Assembly: GCA_949741925.1 (NCBI GenBank)
Contig: CATJOY010000016.1
Span: forward strand, 1 to 34,079
DNA length: 34,079 nucleotides
From: an uncultured Desulfovibrionaceae bacterium
GTDB taxonomy: Bacteria; Desulfobacterota; Desulfovibrionia; Desulfovibrionales; Desulfovibrionaceae
Direction: 5' to 3'
Position numbers and translations under genes: made by a program
The notes under the pieces: model-generated
The model's database searches: none
What the model saw: the letters and a program-made list of their open reading frames with translations, nothing else
Told to the model about the DNA's origin: nothing
Shown: one piece after another, positions 1 through 7,401 of the stretch
Layout of the letters: each line of letters starts with the position of its first letter
How positions within the stretch are numbered: position 1 is the stretch's first letter

Positions 1-14
1 CACTCGCTATTCAC

Positions 15-26
15 TTGTCAAAGAAC
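15..26 (-). promoter_or_regulatory. boxA-like antitermination site of an rRNA operon leader
   Basis: Read on the minus strand this is GTTCTTTGACAA, close to the boxA element (E. coli TGCTCTTTAACA) of rRNA leaders. It continues as AGTGAATAGCG towards the left edge, wording I associate with the stretch just upstream of 16S rRNA in deltaproteobacteria. The leader would be made from the promoters at 85-314 and run out of the window. The 16S gene itself is not in view, so the assignment is inferred. Confidence 0.6.
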
Positions 27-84
27 CATCGGGCTTCCTCGCCCTCCCGCCTCAGTCGCTTTCACTCCCGGGCGGCGAGTCGCG

Positions 85-113
85 TTTATGCACCTTTCTT
101 GTTCCCTCGTCAA
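85..113 (-). promoter_or_regulatory. Proximal sigma-70 promoter of the presumed rRNA operon
   Basis: On the minus strand TTGACG (113-108), a 17-base spacer, then CATAAA (90-85). The stretch just downstream is very GC-rich (CGCGACTCGCCGCCCG), as in the discriminators of rRNA promoters under stringent control. The start of transcription would be near position 78, about 50 bases before boxA. AT-rich sequence upstream could act as an UP element. Confidence 0.5.
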
Positions 114-202
114 CACCTTTTTTCATCTTTTTTTCTTTTTTTATTTCCCTCGGATTTTTTCCTGACCGAGAAAAATAAATCGGTGTCGCTCACGGGAAAA
201 AC

Positions 203-232
203 TGAATACTCCTCTCTACTCATTTTTGTCAA
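203..232 (-). promoter_or_regulatory. Upstream tandem promoter, minus strand
   Basis: A perfect -35 hexamer TTGACA (232-227) is followed at 18 bases by TATTCA (208-203) on the minus strand. It lies in the same direction as, and upstream of, the proximal rRNA-type promoter, fitting the tandem promoters of rRNA operons. Confidence 0.4.
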
Positions 233-285
233 GCACAGTTTTTCATTTTTTACATTTTTTTATCCTTGTTCGGAACTCTTTTTTC

Positions 286-314
286 TCTATACTCAATTTT
301 CTCTATAAATTCAA
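286..314 (-). promoter_or_regulatory. Third tandem promoter candidate, minus strand
   Basis: TTGAAT (314-309), a 17-base spacer and TATAGA (291-286) on the minus strand, each matching the consensus at four of six positions. It lies in the T-rich (plus-strand) tract and points the same way as the two promoters closer to the left edge. Confidence 0.35.
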
Positions 315-728
315 TGGGAAACGTGCTTCTCTTTCTCCAATTCACTTACCGCTCATCGCACGAGATAGAGCTGCTGGCAAAGCCCTGGGCATTTGCCCTC
401 CTCTCCACCACCCAAGATGAAACAACCTCCCGGCGCTACTATTCTCTGAAGACGCTCTTCCTCAAAACCGAACGCCGACCACGGCAAAACATTCCAAAAG
501 CTCAACCAGGTTCTCGGCGCTAAGTTGGAAACGGTACCTGTAAAGGATCTCCCTGCCAGACGAGCTACTCTTCTATGATTTGTATATTATGATATAGATG
601 CCTCCCAGGTCATGCATTGCCCCCCATAACCTCAAAACGGCCGCCCTTCTTCGCGACAGCAAAAAATGATTTCTGGATTTCACACCGGCTTTAGGGTAGA
701 AGCAACCACTACGAACAAGGGGAAAACC
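315..728. other. Intergenic stretch without a supported gene
   Basis: Between the presumed rRNA promoters and the RdgC-like gene I see no gene. Short open frames here have no ribosome site and low-complexity products. An AT-rich patch around 578-598 is the likeliest promoter region for the rightward genes, but I cannot pair it with a convincing -35. A small hairpin around 377-398 (GGCAAA paired with TTTGCC) is present. Confidence 0.5.
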
Positions 729-1343
729 ATGTCGTTTACCAAAGCAAGCAGTTCCTTTACCCGCTTTGCCGTCACCGATCCGGTCCCGGCCGGCCTTTGG
801 GCGCAAATCGGAGATAAGCTTCGGCAATACGCCTTTAAAGATATCGACAACCTCTCGGAAGAACGTTCCTGGGGCTGGGTCAACATAGATGACATGCTGG
901 ATAGCGAATGGATTCAGAGCCCGCCCGAAAAAGGCGAGTATATTACCTTTTCCCTACGCCTGGATACCCGCCGCCTCCCCCCCGCCGTCCTCAAGAAGCA
1001 CACTGCAATCGCCCTCAGGGAAGAAGAGGCCCGCAACCGCGAACAGGGCAAAAAGTATATTTCCCGCGAACGGAAAAAAGAACTCCGGGAACAAGTCGCT
1101 CTCAGGCTGATGCAGCGTTGCCTGCCTATACCGGCGGAATTCGCCACTATCTGGAATATCCGGGAAAACCTGATCTATTTTGCCTCTACCCAGAGCAAAA
1201 TGCTGGAACTGTTCCAAACCCACTTTACCCTGACCTTCGACCTGCACCTGGAACCGCTAACCCCTTACGGCCTGGCGGCGCGCATTCTGGGCGAAGACGG
1301 CCTCGCCAAACTCGATACCCTCGAAGCTACCAGCTTCGCTTGA
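729..1343 (+). CDS. RdgC-like protein, N-terminal half (split RdgC)
   Basis: A 204-residue protein. I chose the ATG at 729, after AAGGGGAAAACC, over the in-frame ATG at 666. It resembles the N-terminal and central parts of RdgC, a ring-shaped DNA-binding protein that restrains RecA: a mixed N-terminal domain, then a charged helical stretch rich in E, R and K (about residues 95-130, with SRERKKELREQVALRLMQR), then a segment reading like the RdgC motif in which the protein meets the end of the bound DNA (IWNIRENLIYFAST and TFDLHLEPLTPYGLA). E. coli RdgC is 303 residues, so this protein stops early. The next gene, 19 bases on, supplies what looks like the missing part. Function is inferred from weak family resemblance. 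Confidence 0.62.
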   Translation: MSFTKASSSFTRFAVTDPVPAGLWAQIGDKLRQYAFKDIDNLSEERSWGWVNIDDMLDSEWIQSPPEKGEYITFSLRLDTRRLPPAVLKKHTAIALREEEARNREQGKKYISRERKKELREQVALRLMQRCLPIPAEFATIWNIRENLIYFASTQSKMLELFQTHFTLTFDLHLEPLTPYGLAARILGEDGLAKLDTLEATSFA

Positions 1344-1362
1344 GACGGCACGGAAAAAGACC

Positions 1363-1896
1363 ATGAGCGACATCCCCTATCTCGGCGAATCCACAGATAT
1401 TGTTCTCGGGCAGGAGTTTCTGACCTGGTTGTGGTACCGTTCGGATACCAGGCCCACATTTCCCTCTCCTGACGGTGGCCCGGAATTTTCCGTCTCCATG
1501 GAACAGCGTGTGGTAGTCCAGGGCGGCGAAGGCGACGCTAAGGAAACCGCCAGCGTATCCGGAATCCTTTCGGAGCTTCGAGAAGCGCGTCTCGGTCTCG
1601 CCACGGGTAAAAAAGTTACCCGAGCTCTGGTGCGCTTCCAGCGTGAACCAGAGAGCTGGCAGGTGACCCTACGCGCGACGGATTTTTCCTTCGGTAGCTT
1701 GAAAACGCCCTCAGTTGAGCGCGGCGACTCGCCCGACGACGACCCTGACGCGCTGTTTTTTGAAAAGATCCATTTGATCGAACTCTGTCTGGAATTTTTT
1801 GATACAGTCTTCAAAGAATTTCTGGCGCTTCGTCTCTCCCCGAAATGGGAGGATGAAAGTACGGCCATCAGGGAGTGGGCGGCCCACAATGCCTAA
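1363..1896 (+). CDS. RdgC-like protein, C-terminal half / conserved companion
   Basis: A 177-residue protein starting at ATG 1363, 19 bases after the previous stop and almost certainly co-transcribed. It opens with YLGESTDIVLGQEFLTWLWYRSDT; the GQEFLTWLW string is what I recall from the C-terminal half of long deltaproteobacterial RdgC-like proteins, where both halves are one chain. The rest alternates beta-type and acidic stretches and ends in an amphipathic helix (about residues 125-175). No signal peptide or membrane segment. If right, the pair forms a two-subunit RdgC. I cannot tell whether the split is ancestral or a stable fission; no stop codon damage or shared frame joins the two. Confidence 0.55.
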   Translation: MSDIPYLGESTDIVLGQEFLTWLWYRSDTRPTFPSPDGGPEFSVSMEQRVVVQGGEGDAKETASVSGILSELREARLGLATGKKVTRALVRFQREPESWQVTLRATDFSFGSLKTPSVERGDSPDDDPDALFFEKIHLIELCLEFFDTVFKEFLALRLSPKWEDESTAIREWAAHNA

Positions 1897-2265
1897 GGCT
1901 CGTTGCGAAAGGTATTTTCCCGCGCAGCCCCGCATTATTTGACCCGGCAAGGAAAAAAGTGGGCTAAGGCGTCGTACGCCAAGAGTAAAAAAGCAGGGGA
2001 GCAACATAAGGGAGTGGTCCCCGGGCTTTGTAATGCCTTATTCTGTATGTCCCCGACGGCCGGAGCCTTAGCCCAGCCGGGCAACAATTCTCGCAGCTCC
2101 GAAAGAATGGCTCTGGTTCAGGGCACGCGGTAGAAGCCGCACACTTCGAGGGCCCGTGGCGTTCGGCAATTGACGTGATGGTTGTACCCCGCCGAGGGAA
2201 GTTCTTTAGGTATCGCCGCTGGAAAAAAGGCGCACCGCGGCACACCGGATAGACTCGGCTACGGA
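1897..2265. other. Convergent intergenic region with local RNA structure, no gene
   Basis: The 369 bases lie between two converging genes. No open frame here has a ribosome site or a recognisable product. There are clear local stems: CGGAGC (2062-2067) with GCTCCG (about 2096-2101), enclosing a GCCC/GGGC hairpin, and a second structured patch around 2110-2170. No classic terminator with a T-run is visible. A small RNA is possible but I could not match a known class. Confidence 0.4.
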
Positions 2266-3120
2266 TCACTCAATAACAATGCCGGCATACCCGACCACGC
2301 TTTCCATCCCCGCTCCGTAGGCCTTGCCTGTCTCTCCCGAAGTTGCATAGGCAATGACGCGGCCCTGTGTCGCTCCGAGCGTTTTGGCCGCGTGCATGAC
2401 CATAGTCATGGGCAGCATGCCGCACATGGTGATGGCGTTCTCTCTCACAACTCGATAAAGGCCGTCCGGATCAAGTCCCTTAATCCGCTCCAGGGCCAAG
2501 GCATCCCTCCGGACTGAAACCTGGTGCGGCAGAAAATGGTTCATATCCGAGCTAACCAGCATGGTCACCGCGCTACCCGCCGCTCTTTTCTCTGCAATCA
2601 AGGCCCCTAAAGCTTCCCCAGCGGTCCGCAAATCCCGAGGGCTTCCCGCGCCGATGCACACCGGCACGATAGCCGAGCTTGGACTGTGCACTTGAAGAAA
2701 GGGTAACAGCACCTCTATAGCGTGATCTGCCACGTGGGCTTCCCTATCCGGGCTAAACCCAGGTAAGGCGCATACCGCTTCCGCCAGGCTTCGATCTACC
2801 GGCATAAGACCGAGAGGCGTTTCCCAAGCTCCGCCATCCCAAACCGAAAAAGCCGCTCCTCGACCGGTATGGTTCGGCGCAACCAGTAAGACCACCGGAG
2901 CAAGCCTTACCCTGCCGATGGTCTGCCCTGCAATGGCCCCGGAAAAAACATACCCGGCATGAGGGGCCATCAGGGCAAGAGCAAACCTCCCTTCCCCCGG
3001 TCGTTCCGACTCCGGAACCTGGGCAAGGAACCCGGCCACCAAGGAGCGCAACACCTCGGGGACTCCCGGATAAAATCGACCCGCCGCCACGGAACGGCGG
3101 ATATCGGATGTATGGCTCAT
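2266..3120 (-). CDS. amrB: MEMO family protein (AmmeMemoRadiSam system protein B)
   Basis: A 284-residue protein of the MEMO family, called AmrB when it occurs with a radical SAM protein and an AMMECR1-domain protein; neither partner is in this window. The fold is like LigB-type dioxygenases. Family-typical residues are present: the APHAGY motif (His54), PNHTGRG (His84), the DHAIEVLLPFLQ and SSDMNHFLP motifs, and Cys233 in MCGMLP; His54, His84 and Cys233 match the metal-binding residues of human MEMO1. Length is normal. The ATG at 3120 follows GGAGGAGTGAT, a strong ribosome site lying inside the last codons of the broken GntR gene upstream. The substrate of bacterial AmrB is not firmly known. 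Confidence 0.88.
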   Translation of the reverse strand: MSHTSDIRRSVAAGRFYPGVPEVLRSLVAGFLAQVPESERPGEGRFALALMAPHAGYVFSGAIAGQTIGRVRLAPVVLLVAPNHTGRGAAFSVWDGGAWETPLGLMPVDRSLAEAVCALPGFSPDREAHVADHAIEVLLPFLQVHSPSSAIVPVCIGAGSPRDLRTAGEALGALIAEKRAAGSAVTMLVSSDMNHFLPHQVSVRRDALALERIKGLDPDGLYRVVRENAITMCGMLPMTMVMHAAKTLGATQGRVIAYATSGETGKAYGAGMESVVGYAGIVIE

Positions 3121-3121
3121 A

Positions 3122-3382
3122 TCACTCCTCCGTTACGGCAAGAAACATAACAAGGCTTTCCAGGTTGGCCCGGCTCTGCCAGATATCCTTAACTTTTTTA
3201 CGATTCAGCGGCGTGACAAAGGTTCCCTTACGGGGCGCCAGCACCAAAAAGCCCTCTCCGGTAAGAATACATACTGCCTCGCACACTGGGGAACGACTGA
3301 TGTTCCAGGCATCACAAAGGGCTGTCTCCACCAGCCGCTAGCCCGGCAAAAGACGCCCCTCTATAATTTCTGTCTCCAGGCG
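3122..3382 (-). pseudogene. Broken GntR-family regulator (DNA-binding part only)
   Basis: Translated on the minus strand this gives EIIEGRLLPG-stop-RLVE, then ALCDAWNISRSPVCEAVCI and PRKGTFVTPL. This is the winged helix-turn-helix of a GntR/FadR-type regulator, which normally reads GRLxPGxRLVE...LGVSRTPVREAL...PRKGTFV. An in-frame TAG at 3338-3340 sits where these proteins usually have Gln, Glu or similar, consistent with CAG to TAG, and another TAG at 3383-3385 closes the frame upstream. The frame ends at TGA (3122-3124), right after the DNA-binding domain, so the whole ligand-binding FCD domain is missing. A GTG at 3331 could restart translation of a 69-residue stub lacking the first helix. 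One base separates it from amrB. It looks like decay of a local regulator. Confidence 0.75.
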
Positions 3383-3397
3383 CTAACAATATGTTAG
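3383..3397. promoter_or_regulatory. Operator-like palindrome upstream of the GntR remnant
   Basis: CTAACA-ATA-TGTTAG is a perfect 6-bp inverted repeat, and a further CTGTTAG half site follows at 3405-3411. Short AT-rich palindromes of this size just upstream of a gntR gene are typical autoregulatory operators. It overlaps the upstream edge of the broken regulator, so it may now be an orphan site or be read by a paralogue. Confidence 0.45.
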
Positions 3398-3719
3398 ATT
3401 AAGCTGTTAGAGGAAATGCAGATCTCCGTTCCAGCTAATGACGCCATGGAAATCTCACGGACCGGCAAATAAAGCGTACGGTTTTATTGTAAACTGGAGA
3501 CAGGATTACCCCGCTTTTCGTCGGTCTACAAGCCGGCTACTGCCTGGTTCCCTCCTCCGACACAACCAGGCAGTCTCACGGCTTGCCTGGCCCTGAATGG
3601 ATTCTTCAGGGAACCAGGTGCGCCCCGTATCCCCGCATGGAGCCCCTCCGTGCTTGCCAAGAAGTCCGAAACTCTAGGGAGAAACCTCCGTCAAGCCGCC
3701 TTTCCAGACCGGGCGAGGC
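3398..3719. other. Intergenic region with two strong hairpins, no gene
   Basis: This stretch lies between the GntR remnant and the end of the large TPR gene; both are on the minus strand, so it is 3' of the TPR gene and 5' of the remnant. It holds two hairpins: an 11-bp perfect stem (3539-3549 with 3564-3574, ACTGCCTGGTT/AACCAGGCAGT) and a bulged 12-bp stem (3586-3597 with 3605-3618). Neither is followed by a T-run on either strand. They may stabilise or end the upstream message by a Rho-type route. Confidence 0.4.
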
Positions 3720-6700
3720 CTATAACTGCCCGTTGGGGGAAAAACGAGCGGCTTCCTTGGCCAGACCTTCGCCGCGAAGCTCCGAAGCGGCCATACGGCC
3801 GTAAAAGCTGTTCGGATAGTTTTGGGAAATCTCAGTCAATGTTTTACGCCATTCAGGAGTATTGCCCTGTTTTTTGTGAATCTGACTGATACGGAAAAGT
3901 ACACTTTGACGCAAAGGATCGTTTTCAGGGAGCGCAGCCATATACCGCTCAGCGTAGTTTTGGGCCTCGCTCAATCTGCCTGCGTTTTCCGTGATATCCA
4001 TCAGAGCCCCGAGCAGTGAAACCATTTTATCCGCATCTGCCTGATCCGGATTTTGATCGGCTAGTGCCGTAAAACGGTTCAGCGCGCTCTGGGCATAAAC
4101 ATAGGCGTTTTGCAGATCGAGTCGTTTTTGGGCATCTCGGGCCAGGAAGAATTCAGCATAGGCCTGCTTCGGCTCATCTAATATACCGGAATCGTACAGA
4201 CCTTGCCAGAGAGGCACTGCGTTATCGCTTTCCCCCAGGTTCTCATAGGTCAGGGCCAAGGCATAATCCATAGCCACACGGCCTTCCGGAGTCAGGTTCC
4301 AGAGTTCGATACGCTCGTTGAGATCCTTGATCTCATGCCAAAGCTCATGCTCCAGATACACGCCCAAGGCCATATTGAGGGCCATTTCCGAATATTCGGG
4401 AATCTTGTTCCCCAGGAAGAAAGGCCGAAGAACCTCCAGAGCCTTCTCAAGATGACCAGCATTCCGGAAGCTCTGCGCAAGGGCTACCCTGCTTGCCGGA
4501 TCCAGGGATTCCTCCTGTTGCCGCAAAACAGGATACGTATCCCAAAGAGTATGCAATTCTTCGAGCCGATTATCCCGAACAGCCTCTTCGGCGCGCCTGG
4601 AAAAGGCTTCTAACGCTACTTTTTTGGCCTCGCTCGCTTGTTCGGTATCGGGATAGGCGGCAATGAGATCGGAACAGGCTTTGATCGCCTCTTCATAATC
4701 CTTATCCCAGACCAGCCAGGCAGCCAGTTTGTATTGGGCAATGGGCGCGAGAGGGCTTTTAGGGTATTCGCGTATGATCTTGCGGTATGTCTCCACTGGG
4801 GCAAGGTTAAAGGGACCATCAAAAACCGAATGCAGCTCCACCATGCCGGGTTCATCGTAAATGCCGTTCTCAGCCAGGCGGATCATGGAGATTAACGCGC
4901 CGTCCGTATCCGGGTAGCGTTTAATGACCTCGTTATATACTTCGCGGGCGGCGGGCATATCCTTGAGCTGCGCGTAAATATCGCCGATCCGGGAGAGGGA
5001 TATGTTGACTGCGGTATCCTCGGGCACAAGGTTGACGTAAGTCCAATACTTGTTCAGGGCGTAGTCTGCATTATCAAGATGGTAGGCCACGTCGCCCATC
5101 ATTTCCAAGACCGGAGGATACTCCAGATAGAAACGGGGCCAGCGGGATTCCAAATACTCCACAACCTGGAACGCTTGTTTAAAATAGCCAAGCGCGGCAT
5201 AACTCCGGGCCAGGCCCAGGGTGGCTTCACGGGCGTAGGGACTTTCCGCATAGTGTTGTACAACATATTGAAACTGGTCCGCCGCCCGGAGCATATCGCC
5301 CCGGTCATAATAGTATTCTCCCCAGTAATAGTAGGTCAGCGGAATATTTTCATCCAAGGGGAACTGGCGGCGCAGCATGTTGAAATATGCTTGGGCCTCG
5401 TTAAGGTTGTTGGTTTTCAGGTTCACATATCCCAGACGCAACAGCTCTGTAGCGTTACGAGGCGAAGCAGGGTTGGCGTTCACGGCCTCAAGGGCGGAGG
5501 AAACTATCTTCTCGTAGTTATTCTCCAGGTCATTTTGGTACTTGGCGAACATCAAATCGGCATTGAGATGCAGCACCTCTTCCCGTTGCTCCAGAGTCAG
5601 GAACGGATGACGCATCAGCTCGGCGACCTTTTCTTCCGCCGCGTCAAAGGATTGCGAGCGTATATCGGCCTGAAGGGCCTCGATCAATCCATCCGCTCCC
5701 GGAGGCGGCGGCACGGGGTTGCCCTCGCTATCCACATACTGAATAACCTTTTCGCCGATCTGTACGGTCGTATCCGCGCTATCTTCCTCACCCTCTCCGG
5801 AAGAAGGGGAAGCAGGAGCTTGAACAAGCGGCGTCGGCCGAGCCGCCGCCGGATCGGGAACCGTTCCCGGCACGGCCTGCATATCATACCAGGTGTTCAG
5901 GTCGCCGAAATTGAGGGGTGATCTGAATACATGAGAAACCCCCGCCTCTCCGCTACGGGCTTGTTCCTCAGAAACCGGCCTGTCAGTAGGGATGGAGCTT
6001 TCGGGGAGTTCCTCGTTCACAAGGATGCCGCCCACTGCGCTCGCCGGATTCACAGCCGAGGGAGTTTCTGCCGAACCAGGGGCGTGGGGAACGCCAGAAA
6101 AAGGGTCGGTCTGCATGGCGGGAGGCGTTTGCTGAGCCGGGGCTTCGTCAAAAGGGGCGGTTCCTGTGGCGGCATCACCGGAAGGAGCGGTCCCGGGAAA
6201 AAGGGCATCTGGAGAGGCCACGCCTTCCGGGAGGGCTGAGGGGGTGGGATTTTCAACCTCCGGAGACAGCGGCCTTGCGGTTTGCGCGGGGCTTTGCCCC
6301 CCCGGAGCTTGCCGTGGGGAATCCGCATTAGAAGACGGCATGGGCAGCACGGGCTCCGGAGGCGCGGCAAGCGGTCTTCTGTTTCCCTGCGGGGTAACGG
6401 CTTCGGCTTGAGGGGTCTGCCCGGCCGCCGCGGCGATTCCGCCGGAACCGTGCCCGGCGGGATCAACCGCCGGTTCCTCTCCGGCCCGGCTGCCTTGGGC
6501 CGTTCTCGTCGAAGGTGTTATGTTCGAGCCGGAGGCAGAGGAAAGCCTCTCCCCAGCGGGCGGCTGGACAATCGTCTCTCTTGCGGGGGCAAGGGAAGCA
6601 CCGCCGGATTGCTCCGGCTGCCCTGGTATATTACGCTGATCCGTTTGCTGACGGGGCTGGTCAGGGCGATCGGGCCGGTTGGGCTGCCGGGTCTCTCCGG

Positions 6701-7337
6701 GCGTCCCCTGACGGGCCGCACCTTCCGGTTTGGATTCACCAACTCGGGGCGACGTGCCGACACGGTCGCCAACGGCAGGAACAGCGCCCCCGGCCGAGGG
6801 AGGCGTTGCCGGAGAAGCAGCAGCACGTTCCTGAGAAGAAATAACCGGAGCCGTCGGAGCGGCAGCAGCGCCTTGCGTTCCCGGGGAATCCGCCCTCGCT
6901 TGTGCGGGCGCGGCACCGGGCCCCGAAGCCTCTCGAGAAGGGCGCCAACGCGCGCCCATGGGATCGCTAAAGACATCTACAATCACGGTATTGCGATCCG
7001 GTCGGGTAACAATATAGCCAAAGGCCGGAGTACGCATGAAAAAGCCGATAGCCCTGCCCCTCGGCTCGGCCATGCGGAAAAGCTTTGCCCCCGCAGGCGG
7101 CAATTCCCGGCCGACGCCCGCGGGCGGAATGCCGAGATTGAGCAGCAGGCCTTGGGCATCGATCCTGGAAACCTGCCCGGCAAAGCTTTCTTCATTATTC
7201 AGAGCAACTTTAGCCCGTTCCCTGTCGGGAAGGATATCCCAAGTGACCGTGGCGGCCCGAAGGGTATGCGCAAAGCCCCCGGTCAGTACGGATACACTGA
7301 AGAAACAAAGGAGTACTCGACGAAGCGCATGTTTCAT
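3720..7337 (-). CDS. Large exported AMIN-like, proline-rich, TPR-repeat protein
   Basis: A 1205-residue protein from the ATG at 7337, chosen because it begins a clear signal peptide (MKHALRRVLLCFFSVSVLTG..., cleavage near residue 28) behind AGAAAG; the frame also runs 17 codons further upstream. Residues about 30-130 form a beta-rich domain resembling AMIN (cell-wall-targeting) domains. Residues about 130-545 are a low-complexity linker rich in Pro, Ala, Gln, Glu and Gly. From about 550 to the end there are many tetratricopeptide-type helical pairs (for example TYYYWGEYYYDRGDMLRAA and ALISMIRLAENG). It is probably a periplasmic scaffold. It lies 64 bases after a sigma-54 activator and is likely co-transcribed with it. 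No catalytic motif is visible. The exact role is unknown. Confidence 0.8.
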   Translation of the reverse strand: MKHALRRVLLCFFSVSVLTGGFAHTLRAATVTWDILPDRERAKVALNNEESFAGQVSRIDAQGLLLNLGIPPAGVGRELPPAGAKLFRMAEPRGRAIGFFMRTPAFGYIVTRPDRNTVIVDVFSDPMGARWRPSREASGPGAAPAQARADSPGTQGAAAAPTAPVISSQERAAASPATPPSAGGAVPAVGDRVGTSPRVGESKPEGAARQGTPGETRQPNRPDRPDQPRQQTDQRNIPGQPEQSGGASLAPARETIVQPPAGERLSSASGSNITPSTRTAQGSRAGEEPAVDPAGHGSGGIAAAAGQTPQAEAVTPQGNRRPLAAPPEPVLPMPSSNADSPRQAPGGQSPAQTARPLSPEVENPTPSALPEGVASPDALFPGTAPSGDAATGTAPFDEAPAQQTPPAMQTDPFSGVPHAPGSAETPSAVNPASAVGGILVNEELPESSIPTDRPVSEEQARSGEAGVSHVFRSPLNFGDLNTWYDMQAVPGTVPDPAAARPTPLVQAPASPSSGEGEEDSADTTVQIGEKVIQYVDSEGNPVPPPPGADGLIEALQADIRSQSFDAAEEKVAELMRHPFLTLEQREEVLHLNADLMFAKYQNDLENNYEKIVSSALEAVNANPASPRNATELLRLGYVNLKTNNLNEAQAYFNMLRRQFPLDENIPLTYYYWGEYYYDRGDMLRAADQFQYVVQHYAESPYAREATLGLARSYAALGYFKQAFQVVEYLESRWPRFYLEYPPVLEMMGDVAYHLDNADYALNKYWTYVNLVPEDTAVNISLSRIGDIYAQLKDMPAAREVYNEVIKRYPDTDGALISMIRLAENGIYDEPGMVELHSVFDGPFNLAPVETYRKIIREYPKSPLAPIAQYKLAAWLVWDKDYEEAIKACSDLIAAYPDTEQASEAKKVALEAFSRRAEEAVRDNRLEELHTLWDTYPVLRQQEESLDPASRVALAQSFRNAGHLEKALEVLRPFFLGNKIPEYSEMALNMALGVYLEHELWHEIKDLNERIELWNLTPEGRVAMDYALALTYENLGESDNAVPLWQGLYDSGILDEPKQAYAEFFLARDAQKRLDLQNAYVYAQSALNRFTALADQNPDQADADKMVSLLGALMDITENAGRLSEAQNYAERYMAALPENDPLRQSVLFRISQIHKKQGNTPEWRKTLTEISQNYPNSFYGRMAASELRGEGLAKEAARFSPNGQL

Positions 7338-7401
7338 AATCTTTCTGCTATGCAAAAAGCGTGCGACACGGTCAAAAGGTTCACACACCGGGTGGCCCGG
7401 C

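Noticed and set aside
15..308. Small open frames in the T-rich start of the window
   Set aside because: Phe/Leu/Ser-rich products with no ribosome site; better read as an rRNA leader and promoters on the other strand.
2020..2220. 6S RNA
   Set aside because: A GGTTCAGGGC phrase is suggestive, but I could not pair a convincing closing stem or central bubble on either strand.
5079..5921. Long plus-strand open frame (280 codons) inside the TPR gene
   Set aside because: It runs opposite to a gene with a clear signal peptide and repeats; no ribosome site and no family motif. A reading-frame shadow.
7351..7366. Sigma-54-like sequence (minus strand TCGCACG-CTTT-TTGCA) just ahead of the large TPR gene
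   Set aside because: It differs at one invariant G of the -24 element, and transcription would begin only about three bases before the ATG, leaving no room for the ribosome site.
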